A stretch of DNA of 64,000 nucleotides. It comes from Treponema sp. Lineage in GTDB: Bacteria > Spirochaetota > Spirochaetia > Treponematales > Treponemataceae. Made by a program: the position numbers and the translations under genes. The DNA is taken from NCBI GenBank assembly GCA_014804005.1, contig JAAVAP010000018.1, forward strand, positions 1 through 64,000. Direction: 5' to 3'. Of this stretch, positions 8,599 to 17,089 are shown in pieces (the stretch's first letter is position 1; each line of letters opens with the position of its first letter). Below the pieces are notes generated by a model. It was not told the origin of the DNA, did no database searches, and was given only the letters and a program-made list of their open reading frames with translations.

Positions 8599-9447
8599 CA
8601 GCGCGGGCAAAAGCTCGTCGTAGTAATATCGCTCGGGAATGTGAATGTTGCCCGCCGTGATTCCGAGGCGGCGATCGGCGCGGACGGATTTTCCGTGGAA
8701 GTCGCTTCCCGCAGTGACGAAAAATCCCAGTTCGCGGGCAAGACGTTCCAAACGGCGGCAATCGGCCTCGCGCGCGCCGGGATGCCACGCTTCCAAGCCT
8801 TGAACGCCGCGCGACTTTATCTCGCGCAGGATGTCGGCGATTTTTCCCCAGGAAACGTAGAGCGAAAGCGGATGCGCGATTACGGGAACGCCGCCGGATT
8901 TTTTGATCGCGAAAATCGCCTCGTCCAAATCCGAGCCTTGCCGCTCGATGTAAAACGGCGCGGACTTTCCCAAAAACCTGTCGAACGCGGCTTGGGTTTT
9001 TCGGACGATGTTCTTTTTCACGAAATACGAGGCGAGGTGCGGACGGCCGAGCGTGTCTTCCCTGCCTTCGCCGCCTGAAAGCGAGACGAATTCTTCGTAA
9101 CTCACGTCGTGCCCTGCCTCCGCCATTTTCTGAAGGATTTTTTGGTTTCGCAATTTCCGTCCGCCTTGAAGCTGCCGCGTGATTTCTTCGAGTTCTTCGC
9201 AAATCGATTTCAAGCCCAATCCCAAAAGGTGAAATTCGCCGCTCTGCCAGGCAACGTTCAGCTCGATTCCAGGCACAAAAATGATTTCGGCGTTTTTCGC
9301 CGCGTCCGCAGCTTCGTCCAATCCTGAAAAAGTGTCGTGGTCGGTGAGCGCGAGAATTGAAACGCCGTTTTCTTTCGCGGCCGCCACCAATTCTGCCGGG
9401 CTGAGTTCGCCGTCGGAAGCCGTGGAATGTGTGTGCAAGTCAATCAT
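8575..9447 (-). CDS. PHP-domain phosphoesterase (YciV/RNase AM-like)
   Basis: A 290-residue metal-dependent phosphoesterase. The PHP metal ligands are visible in order: DLHTHSTASDG (residues 3-13), LTDHDTFSG, PGIELN, VIAHPLSLY and GSDFHG. Homologues hydrolyse 3',5'-nucleotide bisphosphates or trim 5' ends of short RNAs; which applies here is not known. The 3' end overlaps the last unit of the 41-bp array, so its C-terminal residues come from repeat sequence. It is divergent from the cyclic-nucleotide-binding gene, with a shared promoter palindrome between them. Confidence 0.9.
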   Translation of the reverse strand: MIDLHTHSTASDGELSPAELVAAAKENGVSILALTDHDTFSGLDEAADAAKNAEIIFVPGIELNVAWQSGEFHLLGLGLKSICEELEEITRQLQGGRKLRNQKILQKMAEAGHDVSYEEFVSLSGGEGREDTLGRPHLASYFVKKNIVRKTQAAFDRFLGKSAPFYIERQGSDLDEAIFAIKKSGGVPVIAHPLSLYVSWGKIADILREIKSRGVQGLEAWHPGAREADCRRLERLARELGFFVTAGSDFHGKSVRADRRLGITAGNIHIPERYYYDELLPALENRHCAF

Positions 9448-9471
9448 AATTTCCCAAAAAATCCCAATCGC

Positions 9472-9504
9472 AGTATAGCATAAATTTGATTTTTATGCTA
9501 TATT
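9472..9504. promoter_or_regulatory. divergent promoter palindrome
   Basis: TATAGCATAAA (9474-9484) and TTTATGCTATA (9492-9502) form a perfect 11-bp inverted repeat with a seven-base loop. Each arm carries an extended -10 element: TGCTATATT on the plus strand (9497-9504) for the cyclic-nucleotide-binding gene, and TGCTATACT on the minus strand for the PHP gene. A regulator or polymerase bound to one side could exclude the other. Confidence 0.6.
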
Positions 9505-9558
9505 TTCCAAATATTCAAGCTGTTCTGAAAATGATATTTTTTGAATTTTGGAGTTCGT

Positions 9559-10800
9559 ATGCCCAAGACAGTTCAATACAACAAAGGCTCGATAATTTAT
9601 TTTGAAAACGACATTGACGAGCGAATTTTCATTCTCCAAAAAGGCGTGGTGATTCTTTCTTCCATTGATATTGAAACTGGCGGAACGAATACGGTTCAAC
9701 TTGCCACCGGCGAATTTTTTGGCGCGAAATCTGCGCTCGGGCATTTTCCGCGCGAGGAAACTGCGACCGTTCTTCAGGACGCGATTGTAATTTCGATGAC
9801 GGTTCAGGAATTTGAGCGCATTTTCACGAATAACAAAAAAGTTGTCTACAAAATGCTGCGCGTTTTTTCGGGGCAGCTTCGCGAATATCACAAGAAATCC
9901 AAAGCCTTGCTGAAAAATTATAACGAGCCGAGCCAGGACGAAGGAATGCTCGATGTGGCGAAATGTTTTTTCATCGAAAAAAAATACCGTTCGTGCATGG
10001 ACGTTTGCATAAAGTATCTCACGCAATTTCCTGAAGCCGGCGACAAAGATCAAGTGGTGAAACTTTACGAACATTCGAAAAAATTCGCGGAAAAGAATTC
10101 TGAAAAAATTCATCCCGTTCCTTCGCCGTCGATTTCCAGCGTGAACAACGCGCTCGGACATTTTATGCTTCCCGCGTTCGAGCGTTTCCAAAAAAAATAT
10201 GAAAACGAACAAGTGATAATTTGCGAGCACGAGCCGGGCGACAGTTTTTATCTCATTCAAAGCGGCGAAGTTCAGCTTGTAAAATGCGTGAGCGGCACTT
10301 CGAAAAACTTGGACATTCTCAAGCCGGGCGAATTTTTCGGCGAAATGGCGATCTTGGAAAAGTCGCCTCGTTCCGCCACGTGTATCGCGCGAGGTCCTGT
10401 TCAATGCCTCAAATTCGACAAAGAAAATTTCGAAGTTCTCGTAACTGGAAATCCGCAAATCGCGATCATTCTTCTCAAACTTTTTTGCAAGCGAATCTAC
10501 GACCAAAAACGCCGCTACAGGATTCTCACGATAAGAGAGCCAATCGTGCGGATTTACGATGTTTTTTGCATGTATGACGAAATGGGACTTTCCACGCGCA
10601 ACGTTGAAAAAACGCGCTCGTTCAACATCAAGGCGCAGGACATCGTGCAATGGTCGGGACTTTCCGCGGAAAAAGTTCAAGACGAGCTGAACAAATTGGT
10701 TTCAAAAAAGCGGCTGCAAATTTTCGACAACTATATGATCGTCGCGAACATCGAGGAAATGAAATACAATGTCGAAATGAAAATGCAATCGCATTTTTGA
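9559..10800 (+). CDS. protein with two cyclic-nucleotide-binding (CRP-like) domains
   Basis: A 413-residue protein. An N-terminal cNMP-binding fold (about 10-110) has FFGAKSALGHFPREETATV, a degenerate phosphate-binding cassette. A helical linker of about 70 residues follows, then a better conserved second domain with GDSFYLIQSGEVQLV and FGEMAILEKSPRSATC, which keeps the Glu and Arg that bind cyclic nucleotide. The C-terminal 90 residues resemble the CRP winged-helix region (DIVQWSGLSAEKVQDELNKL), so DNA binding is possible. GGAG five bases upstream sets the ATG at 9559. No target can be named. Confidence 0.85.
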   Translation: MPKTVQYNKGSIIYFENDIDERIFILQKGVVILSSIDIETGGTNTVQLATGEFFGAKSALGHFPREETATVLQDAIVISMTVQEFERIFTNNKKVVYKMLRVFSGQLREYHKKSKALLKNYNEPSQDEGMLDVAKCFFIEKKYRSCMDVCIKYLTQFPEAGDKDQVVKLYEHSKKFAEKNSEKIHPVPSPSISSVNNALGHFMLPAFERFQKKYENEQVIICEHEPGDSFYLIQSGEVQLVKCVSGTSKNLDILKPGEFFGEMAILEKSPRSATCIARGPVQCLKFDKENFEVLVTGNPQIAIILLKLFCKRIYDQKRRYRILTIREPIVRIYDVFCMYDEMGLSTRNVEKTRSFNIKAQDIVQWSGLSAEKVQDELNKLVSKKRLQIFDNYMIVANIEEMKYNVEMKMQSHF

Positions 10801-10874
10801 TTCGCGCGCAATTTAATTCCAAATTTTCGTTTCCCTGCAAAAATTTGACAGGCGAATTTATTTTTGCAAAACGC

Positions 10875-10903
10875 TTGCATAAATTTCGCAAATCTGATAT
10901 AGT
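10875..10903 (+). promoter_or_regulatory. tRNA-Thr(CGT) promoter
   Basis: TTGCAT (10875-10880) and TATAGT (10898-10903) are spaced by 17 bp and sit ten bases before the tRNA gene. Confidence 0.75.
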
Positions 10904-10912
10904 AAAAAACAC

Positions 10913-10985
10913 GCCGACTTAGCTCATCCGGTAGAGCAGCGCACTCGTAACGCGCAGGTGGTTGGTTCAAGTCCGACAGTCGGCT
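10913..10985 (+). tRNA. tRNA-Thr, anticodon CGT
   Basis: A 73-nt cloverleaf. Acceptor GCCGACT pairs with AGTCGGC, and there are a D-arm GCTC/GAGC and a T-arm with loop TTCAAGT. The anticodon loop CTCGTAA gives CGT, which reads ACG threonine codons. Bases 31 and 39 (A and C) do not pair, where a T at 39 would be expected. CCA is not encoded. TTTTTT follows directly and can end transcription. It stands alone with its own promoter. Confidence 0.95.
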
Positions 10986-11118
10986 TTTTTCAAGTTTCCA
11001 ATTCCAAAATTTTAGCCAAAATCAGCGGCGAGATTTTTCTTAATTTTTTCAAGTTCATTTTCTGCGCGAGCAAAAAACGTTTGTGGCAAAAAAATTTCTT
11101 TTGTGCTATAATTTTTAA

Positions 11119-12990
11119 ATGCGAAAATCAAAAATTACTTCGGCAATTTTTTTGAAAAAATTCATGTTCGATTTTTCTTGCGAAAATTTTCTGCGAATTT
11201 TTTTTGCGTCATTGATTCTCTTCGCGTTTCAAATTTCTGCTTTTCCGCAAACGAAAATTTCGTCAAAGAATTTCGACGCGGACGAGGCGAAATCCGTCAT
11301 AAAAAATCATGTCCAAAATATGACGACGCGCGAAAAAATCGGACAGCTCTGCCTTATGAATTTTCGCTATTTTTCGGAAGGTGAAGCAGACGAAAAAAAA
11401 TTCGCCGACGCTCTTACTGTCGAGTCGCCCGAAAAATTCCGCGCGCTCGAAAAAATTAATTCGACGATTTATAACGTGGTGAAAAATTATCACATTGGAG
11501 CTGTGATTTTGTTCGCCGAAAATTTGGGCGATTCGAATTCCGCGAAAAAATTTATCCGCGATTTGAACGATGCCGCGCTAGACGGAAAAAATCCGCCGCT
11601 GCTTTTTTGCGTCGATCAAGAAGGCGGCAACGTGAACCGCCTGCGCGATTTTACGATGCCGAGCGCGATGGCGATTCGGCGATGCGGAAATTTGGAAAAC
11701 TCATTTTTGGCAGGGCAAGCGACTGGCAGGCTTTTGCTTGACTACGGAATTCATTGCGACTTCGCGCCGGTCTGCGACATTGCGTCGAATCCTGCGAATC
11801 CCGTGATTGGAATACGAAGTTTCGGAAGCGACAAAAATTATGTCGCCGAATTTTCCAACGCGATGCAAAAGGGAATCAGAAGCGCGGGTGCGATTCCATG
11901 CGCGAAACATTTTCCCGGTCACGGCGACACGAAAATCGATTCGCATTTGGATTTGCCGAAGATAAATTCGAGCTTTCCAAAATGGAAAAAAAACGAAGCC
12001 GTGCCTTTTGAAAAAAATATTCAAAACGGAATTCCGATGATAATGACGGCGCACATTCAAATGCCTGGGCTTGACTCGAAAAAAATCCGCGCGGGAAAAA
12101 CTGGAAAAAAAATTGTCGCGCCTGCGACTTTTTCGAAAAAAATCCTCACGAAAATTTTGCGCGGCAAACTCGGCTTTGAAGGCGTGATTTCAAGCGACGC
12201 GATGGATATGCAGGCAATCAGCGACAATTTTTCTCCGTCCGAAAGTTTTGTCCTCGCGGTGAACGCCGGCGTGAATTTGGTTTGCCATCCAATCAATGTT
12301 TATCATGAACGCGACTTGAATTTTTTGGAACAACTTTTTTCGGAAGTGGAAGAAGCAGCGAAAAGCGGCGCGCTCGATTCTCAAATGCTTTCCGAAAGCG
12401 TGGCTCGCGTTTTGCTTTTGAAAGTGGAAAACGGAATCATCGAAATTCGCGACGGGAAGATTTCCCCCTCCCCGCAAAAAGTCGTCGCGATGAGCGAGCA
12501 GGAAAAAATCGAAGCGCAAATCCTTTCGCAAAAAATCCAAAGCCTCGCCACGCACTTCACTTACAAAAATAAAATTCGCGTGAAAGGCGACGTTTTGTTT
12601 TTGGTGCCGCACGAGCAAAAAATCAAATTGCTCGAAAATTATTTTTCGAATTCTTCCAAATCAAATTTTCGCTACGAAGTTATTTCATACGAAAAACAAA
12701 ATTCCGTGAGCGACGATTTGAAAGAAAGAATTCGTGCGGCGGAAACTCTCGTGATTTTCACGCAGTTGAACGGCTACGCCGTGGCGAACAAAAAAAATTG
12801 GCGTGCGGCGTTTCCGGCGGATTTTGCCGAAGTCGCAAAATCCTTGGACAAGGCGAGCGCGACAATTTGCGTGAGCACGAACTTGCCTTACGACCAAGAA
12901 ACTTTTCCGCGCGAGGACGGCTTCGGATTTTGCGCCACTTATGATTACGGCGAGCGCGGCTACAAAACTGCGTTGGAAGAAATTTTCTAG
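11119..12990 (+). CDS. secreted GH3 beta-N-acetylhexosaminidase (NagZ-like)
   Basis: A 623-residue glycoside hydrolase family 3 protein. A long N-terminal signal sequence (hydrophobic core about residues 25-40, FFASLILFAFQISA) predicts export. The catalytic barrel shows CVDQEGGNVNRL, the NagZ signature KHFPGHGDTKIDSHLDLP with its His/Asp dyad, and the nucleophile region GVISSDAMDMQAI. The C-terminal 200 residues form a second, less conserved domain. It likely trims GlcNAc from peptidoglycan or chitin-type glycans. Two starts are possible: ATG 11119, with TATAAT at 11107-11112 just upstream, or ATG 11164. Neither has a Shine-Dalgarno sequence. Confidence 0.88.
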   Translation: MRKSKITSAIFLKKFMFDFSCENFLRIFFASLILFAFQISAFPQTKISSKNFDADEAKSVIKNHVQNMTTREKIGQLCLMNFRYFSEGEADEKKFADALTVESPEKFRALEKINSTIYNVVKNYHIGAVILFAENLGDSNSAKKFIRDLNDAALDGKNPPLLFCVDQEGGNVNRLRDFTMPSAMAIRRCGNLENSFLAGQATGRLLLDYGIHCDFAPVCDIASNPANPVIGIRSFGSDKNYVAEFSNAMQKGIRSAGAIPCAKHFPGHGDTKIDSHLDLPKINSSFPKWKKNEAVPFEKNIQNGIPMIMTAHIQMPGLDSKKIRAGKTGKKIVAPATFSKKILTKILRGKLGFEGVISSDAMDMQAISDNFSPSESFVLAVNAGVNLVCHPINVYHERDLNFLEQLFSEVEEAAKSGALDSQMLSESVARVLLLKVENGIIEIRDGKISPSPQKVVAMSEQEKIEAQILSQKIQSLATHFTYKNKIRVKGDVLFLVPHEQKIKLLENYFSNSSKSNFRYEVISYEKQNSVSDDLKERIRAAETLVIFTQLNGYAVANKKNWRAAFPADFAEVAKSLDKASATICVSTNLPYDQETFPREDGFGFCATYDYGERGYKTALEEIF

Positions 12991-13097
12991 TTTTTTGGAA
13001 TGTGCACGGCTCGCAAAAAAACTTGAAACCTAATCCGCGCTCATATCGTAAGATATTGGCGAGTATTCTGAAAAAAATCAGCGAGACACCTCTCTCC

Positions 13098-13212
13098 ATA
13101 TCCCATGCCCACTTATGTACATATCACACATACACTTATGCACATATTCCATGCTGTGATATGTCGTAAATTCATATAGGCTTTAAAGCATATTCTATTT
13201 CAATTGCCGGAC
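13098..13212. repeat. degenerate 23-bp tandem array, about five units
   Basis: The word ATAT begins units at 13098, 13121, 13144 and 13190, all in 23-bp register; the unit at 13167 is diverged (TAAATTCATATAGG). The first two units share CACTTATGYAC at their ends. The array is intergenic and lies just before the hypothetical gene at 13218. It has the same period as the larger array at 16447 but a different sequence. Confidence 0.6.
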
Positions 13213-13217
13213 ATTTT

Positions 13218-13718
13218 GTGGCGCGCTCAATCTTGAAACACGGTGACAAATGCGGAGAAAAGCGTCAACAGTTCGTGATGCTTATGGAATATCTTCAAAT
13301 GGAGCTTAGACAAAAAGAAAAGATTTCAATAGTGTTCTTCTTGTTTGGAATTCTTTGTCCAGGAATTACGGGTTCGACCGAGTCTCGGAAATTCATACAA
13401 CTTTCAGAATTGGAAAGCGAAACCGTCGAGCACGATTTGCTGATAAAAATAATTGAGCAGAAGGATTGGTGTTTGGGGCGCGTAAAGACATTCAATTTGT
13501 TTATGAAATGGCAGGAAACTGCTTCCGATAAGACTTTTATGGAATATTTGGGAATTCCTGATGAAAGAGAATTTTTTTATTCCGTTAGGTATGATGAATG
13601 CAAAACACCTGTGCAACCCGATGATGTAAAAATTGCAGTTGATAACGCTTTCCGATTTATACCAGTTTATTTAAATTGGTATTTTCATGCCATACAAAAA
13701 AAGGAAATGATATTTTGA
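13218..13718 (+). CDS. hypothetical protein
   Basis: A 166-residue frame with no family I recognise. It has a short hydrophobic patch (ISIVFFLFGILCPGITG, about residues 36-52), which could be one membrane segment, and an otherwise charged, soluble-looking sequence. The GTG start at 13218 has no clear ribosome-binding site; ATG at 13278 is an alternative. Composition looks like coding sequence rather than a shadow frame, and nothing opposes it on the other strand. It is convergent with the ankyrin-SH3 gene. Confidence 0.5.
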   Translation: MARSILKHGDKCGEKRQQFVMLMEYLQMELRQKEKISIVFFLFGILCPGITGSTESRKFIQLSELESETVEHDLLIKIIEQKDWCLGRVKTFNLFMKWQETASDKTFMEYLGIPDEREFFYSVRYDECKTPVQPDDVKIAVDNAFRFIPVYLNWYFHAIQKKEMIF

Positions 13719-13732
13719 TTTGTGTGGATAGG

Positions 13733-13787
13733 GGCATACGCCGACGCTTGCGCTGGAAACTGCATTGCGAATAGCGTCGCGTATGCC
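13733..13787. repeat. long inverted repeat between convergent genes
   Basis: Arms GGCATACGCCGACGCT (13733-13748) and AGCGTCGCGTATGCC (13773-13787) pair over 15 positions with one bulged base, around a 24-base loop. It lies between two convergent stop codons and could act as a terminator in both directions. The inner CCGACGCTTGCG word recurs at 22052-22063, which points to a dispersed element. Confidence 0.6.
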
Positions 13788-13789
13788 TC

Positions 13790-14923
13790 TCACTCCTTAC
13801 AAGATTTCCTTTTCTTGACCGCAAACAGAATCACGGCGAGCAGGACTGCTAAGACCGCGCAGCCTGCCACAATAGGCACGATGGGCAGGACGGAAGATTT
13901 CTTCACGGTGGACGCTTCTTCGTTCGCCATTTCGCTTTCGACGGATTCCGCCTCGGAGACATAGCCGCCGAAAAGCCAGCCTATTGTGCCCGCCTCTATC
14001 GCGTTGCCGTCCTTGTCCTTCGAGCCGTCGAGCACGCTCACCTGCACCCAGCTTGACGTGATGCCGTCTATCGTGTCCTCCCTGCCGGGCGCGAGGACTT
14101 TCACGCGCGTTCCGGCAGCAAGCGTCGTGATGACTTGCGATGTCGTCTTGTTGTCCGTGCGCAGGCGCAGGTTTTCGGTGACGGTCGCAGTCTTTCCCAT
14201 GGCGGGCGCGGGCTTTGAGACGGCGGCTTCAGGAAGCGCGGTCATCTCCGCAGGCTCTGTGGATTTTGTGCGTTCCATGGCGAGTTCGTTCGCCGATTCC
14301 CTGCCCGCTGCCCTGAGCAGACCTATTACATCTACCGAGCCGCGTTCTTCCGCAAGCATGAGCGCGGTTTTGCCATCATTGTCCTTTGCGTTTATATCCG
14401 CGCCAGCCTCTATGAGCAGAGCCAATACATCCACCGCGTTGTACATCGCCGCGCACATGGACACAGTCTTGCCATCATTGTTCCTTGCGTTCACATCAGC
14501 ACCAGCTTCTATGAACGGTTTTGCCGAGCGCGCATTGTTGCGGTATGTCGTGAGCATGAGCGCAGTCTCGCCATCATTGTTCCTTGCATTTAAGTCAGCG
14601 CCCGCTTCTATGAGTACCTTCGCCACATCAAAAGAGCCTTTTCCTACCGTAACCATGAGCGCTGTATAGCCGTTATTGTCCTTTGCGTTCATATCCGCGC
14701 CTGCCTCTATGAGCGCTTTCGCCGCGTCCACCTCGTCATAGTGTGCCGCCCACATAAGTGCTGTATAGCCGATGTTGTCCCTTGCGTTTACATCCGTGCC
14801 TGCCTGTATAAGCCGTATCACTTCCGTGGCATTATTGTCTTCCACCGCCTTAATGATTTGTTGAGAATGCAAAAGCACAGTTCCTAAAAACAAACCATAA
14901 CATATGCTTGCTAGCCTTTTCAT
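13790..14923 (-). CDS. exported ankyrin-repeat protein with SH3b domain and C-terminal anchor
   Basis: A 377-residue protein. A signal peptide (1-20, MKRLASICYGLFLGTVLLHS) is followed by about six ankyrin repeats (23-200, NDGKTALMLAEERGS type), a linker, a bacterial SH3 domain (about 240-320, ENLRLRTDNKTTSQVITTL) and a C-terminal membrane helix (about 345-367) ending in KKRKSCKE. Predicted topology places ankyrin and SH3 parts in the periplasm, held in the inner membrane by the tail. The C-terminal 140 residues are nearly the same as those of the protein at 17090-18535, so a shared module was combined with different heads. AGGAGAG precedes the ATG. Confidence 0.85.
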   Translation of the reverse strand: MKRLASICYGLFLGTVLLHSQQIIKAVEDNNATEVIRLIQAGTDVNARDNIGYTALMWAAHYDEVDAAKALIEAGADMNAKDNNGYTALMVTVGKGSFDVAKVLIEAGADLNARNNDGETALMLTTYRNNARSAKPFIEAGADVNARNNDGKTVSMCAAMYNAVDVLALLIEAGADINAKDNDGKTALMLAEERGSVDVIGLLRAAGRESANELAMERTKSTEPAEMTALPEAAVSKPAPAMGKTATVTENLRLRTDNKTTSQVITTLAAGTRVKVLAPGREDTIDGITSSWVQVSVLDGSKDKDGNAIEAGTIGWLFGGYVSEAESVESEMANEEASTVKKSSVLPIVPIVAGCAVLAVLLAVILFAVKKRKSCKE

Positions 14924-15042
14924 TTTTCTCTCCTGTTTATGGAATGATTGAATGGATTTACGACATCATCTTCATGAATTTCGTAATTACCATTTTTAAT
15001 TATTTCAAGGCAATCTATTTTTATTCTCATATTGAAAAAGCA

Positions 15043-16146
15043 TCATTTCAAAAAATCTTTCAACAGCACAGGCTTTTTAATGTTTTCCATTTCCCTTATC
15101 AGAGCGATGTTCTTCCGCTCAATTTCATTGAAATCGGATTCGGAGAAATTCGGGTTCACTTTGTACTCAACTCCTTGATCCTTGCAATTGGCTTCAAAGT
15201 ACGCTTTTATTTCCTTGTTCTTGAAGCCGTACCCATATTTCGCGTAGAATGAATTTCGCAAAATGGAAAGCTGCCTTCTAGAGAGCGTGAACAGGTCTGC
15301 CTTTGACAGCAACTCTTTCGAAAGGTCTTTCTCCCTGAATCCAAGGTACACATCTCCTTTTGTTTCAGGATAACTATGTTTATACCACAAAGCATATGGT
15401 GAAAAGTCTCCCAATGGATAGAAATACTCCTGCCGGCAGACGACCTCATTGACATCGGACGGAACTGCGAGCCGCCATTGATAATTTTCATTCATATAAA
15501 TGCGGACAAAATCATCTACGATAAAATATTCATCCTCTCTCTTAAATAGGAAATCCATTAAGAATGATCCCTCATATGAAGAAAGGATTGTGTCATTCGG
15601 AGTATATAAAACGGTTTTCTTGAAGCAGTTCTGATTAAACAAATACCTTGTTGCTATTCTATAATGTTGCGTATCACAAATAGCAACAAACTGATAAGTT
15701 TTATTTTTGTACTTTATATGAAGCCGTTTAGTTTCCATTGCGTCGAATGACAGCACAAAATTTATGCGGCTTTCTTTGTTCGTCTGTTGTTTTATTGAAT
15801 CATATCTGGTAAACTTTTTGCCTTCATTCTCTATGGAAAAATCGATTTCGTTCTTGTTGTCAATGATATGAAAATCATCAGGTATCAAAATGTGAGAATA
15901 AGAGCCTCCTCCATACCCTTCTGGCTTGCACGTTATTGTCGCCGGAAGAAGAAATTTTTCACTAGATGTGTTCCGCAAAGTAAGTACCGAAGAGACGGTT
16001 TCATAGGAAAATTCCACAATCTCTTCATCAATTTGTATGCTTTCGTTTGCAAAAGAAATTGATTCCATGTCAAAATATTGCGCATAGACATTGTGAAAAC
16101 AAGCCAGCATTAAAATGACAAATATTTTTTTCAGGTCCTTTGACAT
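15043..16146 (-). CDS. exported YARHG-domain protein
   Basis: A 367-residue protein with a signal peptide (MSKDLKKIFVILMLACFHNVYAQ). The C-terminal segment LSRRQLSILRNSFYAKYGYGFKNKEIKAYFEANC (residues about 300-333) matches the YARHG motif, an extracellular domain thought to bind cell-wall or surface ligands. The middle is beta-rich and unassigned. The start at 16146 is set by GGAG (16154-16157) seven bases upstream. It belongs to a run of minus-strand exported proteins between 13.8 and 19 kb. Confidence 0.75.
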   Translation of the reverse strand: MSKDLKKIFVILMLACFHNVYAQYFDMESISFANESIQIDEEIVEFSYETVSSVLTLRNTSSEKFLLPATITCKPEGYGGGSYSHILIPDDFHIIDNKNEIDFSIENEGKKFTRYDSIKQQTNKESRINFVLSFDAMETKRLHIKYKNKTYQFVAICDTQHYRIATRYLFNQNCFKKTVLYTPNDTILSSYEGSFLMDFLFKREDEYFIVDDFVRIYMNENYQWRLAVPSDVNEVVCRQEYFYPLGDFSPYALWYKHSYPETKGDVYLGFREKDLSKELLSKADLFTLSRRQLSILRNSFYAKYGYGFKNKEIKAYFEANCKDQGVEYKVNPNFSESDFNEIERKNIALIREMENIKKPVLLKDFLK

Positions 16147-16446
16147 TTTTATTCTCCAATTAACCAATCAGTTAAAATAAACGGAACAGACTGCGCTTTC
16201 CATCTTCGCCCCTGCCATGCTTTCCGCTACGTTCGCTGCCGCATTCTTCAATTTTGCCGATAACAGCCCGTTATATTGGGCTAATAAACCGTTACCAATG
16301 TGGTAACAATGCGTTGTTTTAGTTAATCATATATCGTTGCGTTCGTCAACAGCGGCAGGAGGAACTCCGCCGAACCTTTTGACGCTCCGCCAAAGTGCAC
16401 ATTTCCGCCAATTTTCAGGCGATTTATTCTATAATTTATGGAAGAC

Positions 16447-16768
16447 GTTCTTTCATGTAAATGTTAGAACGTCTTTCACTTAAGTGTCATAGGTTCTTTC
16501 ACGTACGTGTTGGAAGGTCTTTAATGCAAATTTTGGAGTGTCTTTAACATAAGTTTTGGAACGTCTTCAATTGCTATTAAAGAGAGTCTTTAACGTACGT
16601 TTTGGATGGTCTTAAACCGCAATTAAAGAGAGTCTTTAATGTATGTTTTGGAATGTCTTCAACCGCAATTAAAGGGTGTCTTTAACGTACGTTTTGGAAC
16701 GTCTTCAACCGCGATTGAAGGGTGTCTTAAATGTAAATGTTGGAAGATGTGACAAATTATGGAAAAAT
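16447..16768. repeat. 23-bp tandem repeat array, about 14 units
   Basis: GTCTT starts units at 16471, 16494, 16517, 16540, 16563, 16586, 16609, 16632, 16655, 16678, 16701 and 16724, an exact 23-bp step. A first unit at 16447 is one base longer, and a last degenerate unit lies at 16747. Typical units read GTCTTTAACGTACG then TTTTGGAAC. Others read GTCTTCAACCGCAATTAAAG, so two unit types partly alternate. The GTCTT and TTGG words are the most constant. No spacers are present. Confidence 0.9.
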
Positions 16769-16790
16769 GTGCCGCATGGAGCGCTTTTTT

Positions 16791-16905
16791 CGAATTTATT
16801 TCCGCAAAAACGCAAACGTATTTCCGCAAATACGTGCGAGTATTTCGGGAAATATGCACACGTTTTTCCGCAAATATTTTTACGTATTTCCGCAAATAAA
16901 TTCGG
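16791..16905. repeat. 22-bp tandem repeat array, five units
   Basis: The word TTTCCGCAAA recurs with its CCG at 16802, 16824, 16846 (as CGG), 16868 and 16890, an exact 22-bp step. Between copies lie variable TACGTGCGAG-like bases. It starts only about 25 bp after the 23-bp array but has a different unit sequence. Confidence 0.85.
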
Positions 16906-16926
16906 TGCGGGTTTGAAAAAGCGGTG

Positions 16927-16972
16927 TTTAGTCCCTGGCGGGGACATGTACACGTCCCTGTCAGGGACTAAA
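16927..16972. repeat. inverted repeat with 11-bp arms
   Basis: TTTAGTCCCTG (16927-16937) and CAGGGACTAAA (16962-16972) pair perfectly. The loop contains a second small inverted pair (GGGAC/GTCCC). It lies downstream of the SH3 gene stop at 17090 (minus strand) and may serve as its terminator. Confidence 0.6.
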
Positions 16973-17089
16973 GCGTATCCGCATCGGGGACATTCTCGCG
17001 CACTGGGCGCGGACATGGGCATGTCATAGCTGCGGACACGGAAAGATTTATGCGCGTCCGCAAAAAATGTCCCAGTCGTGTCGCGCCTT

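Larger units (their letters stand above)
16147..17089. other. 943-bp gene-free stretch dominated by repeats
   Basis: No gene is supported here; open frames on both strands only read through repeat arrays. From left to right it holds two small hairpins (AGCCC/GGGCT at 16265-16282 and GTTACC/GGTAAC at 16291-16307), a 23-bp array (16447-16768), a 22-bp array (16791-16905), and a hairpin with 11-bp arms (16927-16972) followed by more GGGGACAT-type words. Confidence 0.7.

Noticed and set aside
9493..10680. 395-residue antisense frame over the cyclic-nucleotide-binding gene
   Set aside because: The plus-strand protein has clear domains; the opposite frame is an artefact of codon bias.
16447..16905. 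CRISPR array
   Set aside because: Units are contiguous with a 22-23 bp period and no spacers, and no cas genes occur in the window.
16659..17029. Short proteins on both strands across the arrays
   Set aside because: Their sequence only reads through 22- and 23-bp repeats, which are not multiples of three, and they lack ribosome-binding sites.
13098..17089. Iteron-type replication origin
   Set aside because: The periods fit iterons, but there is no replication initiator, partition gene or DnaA-box cluster nearby.
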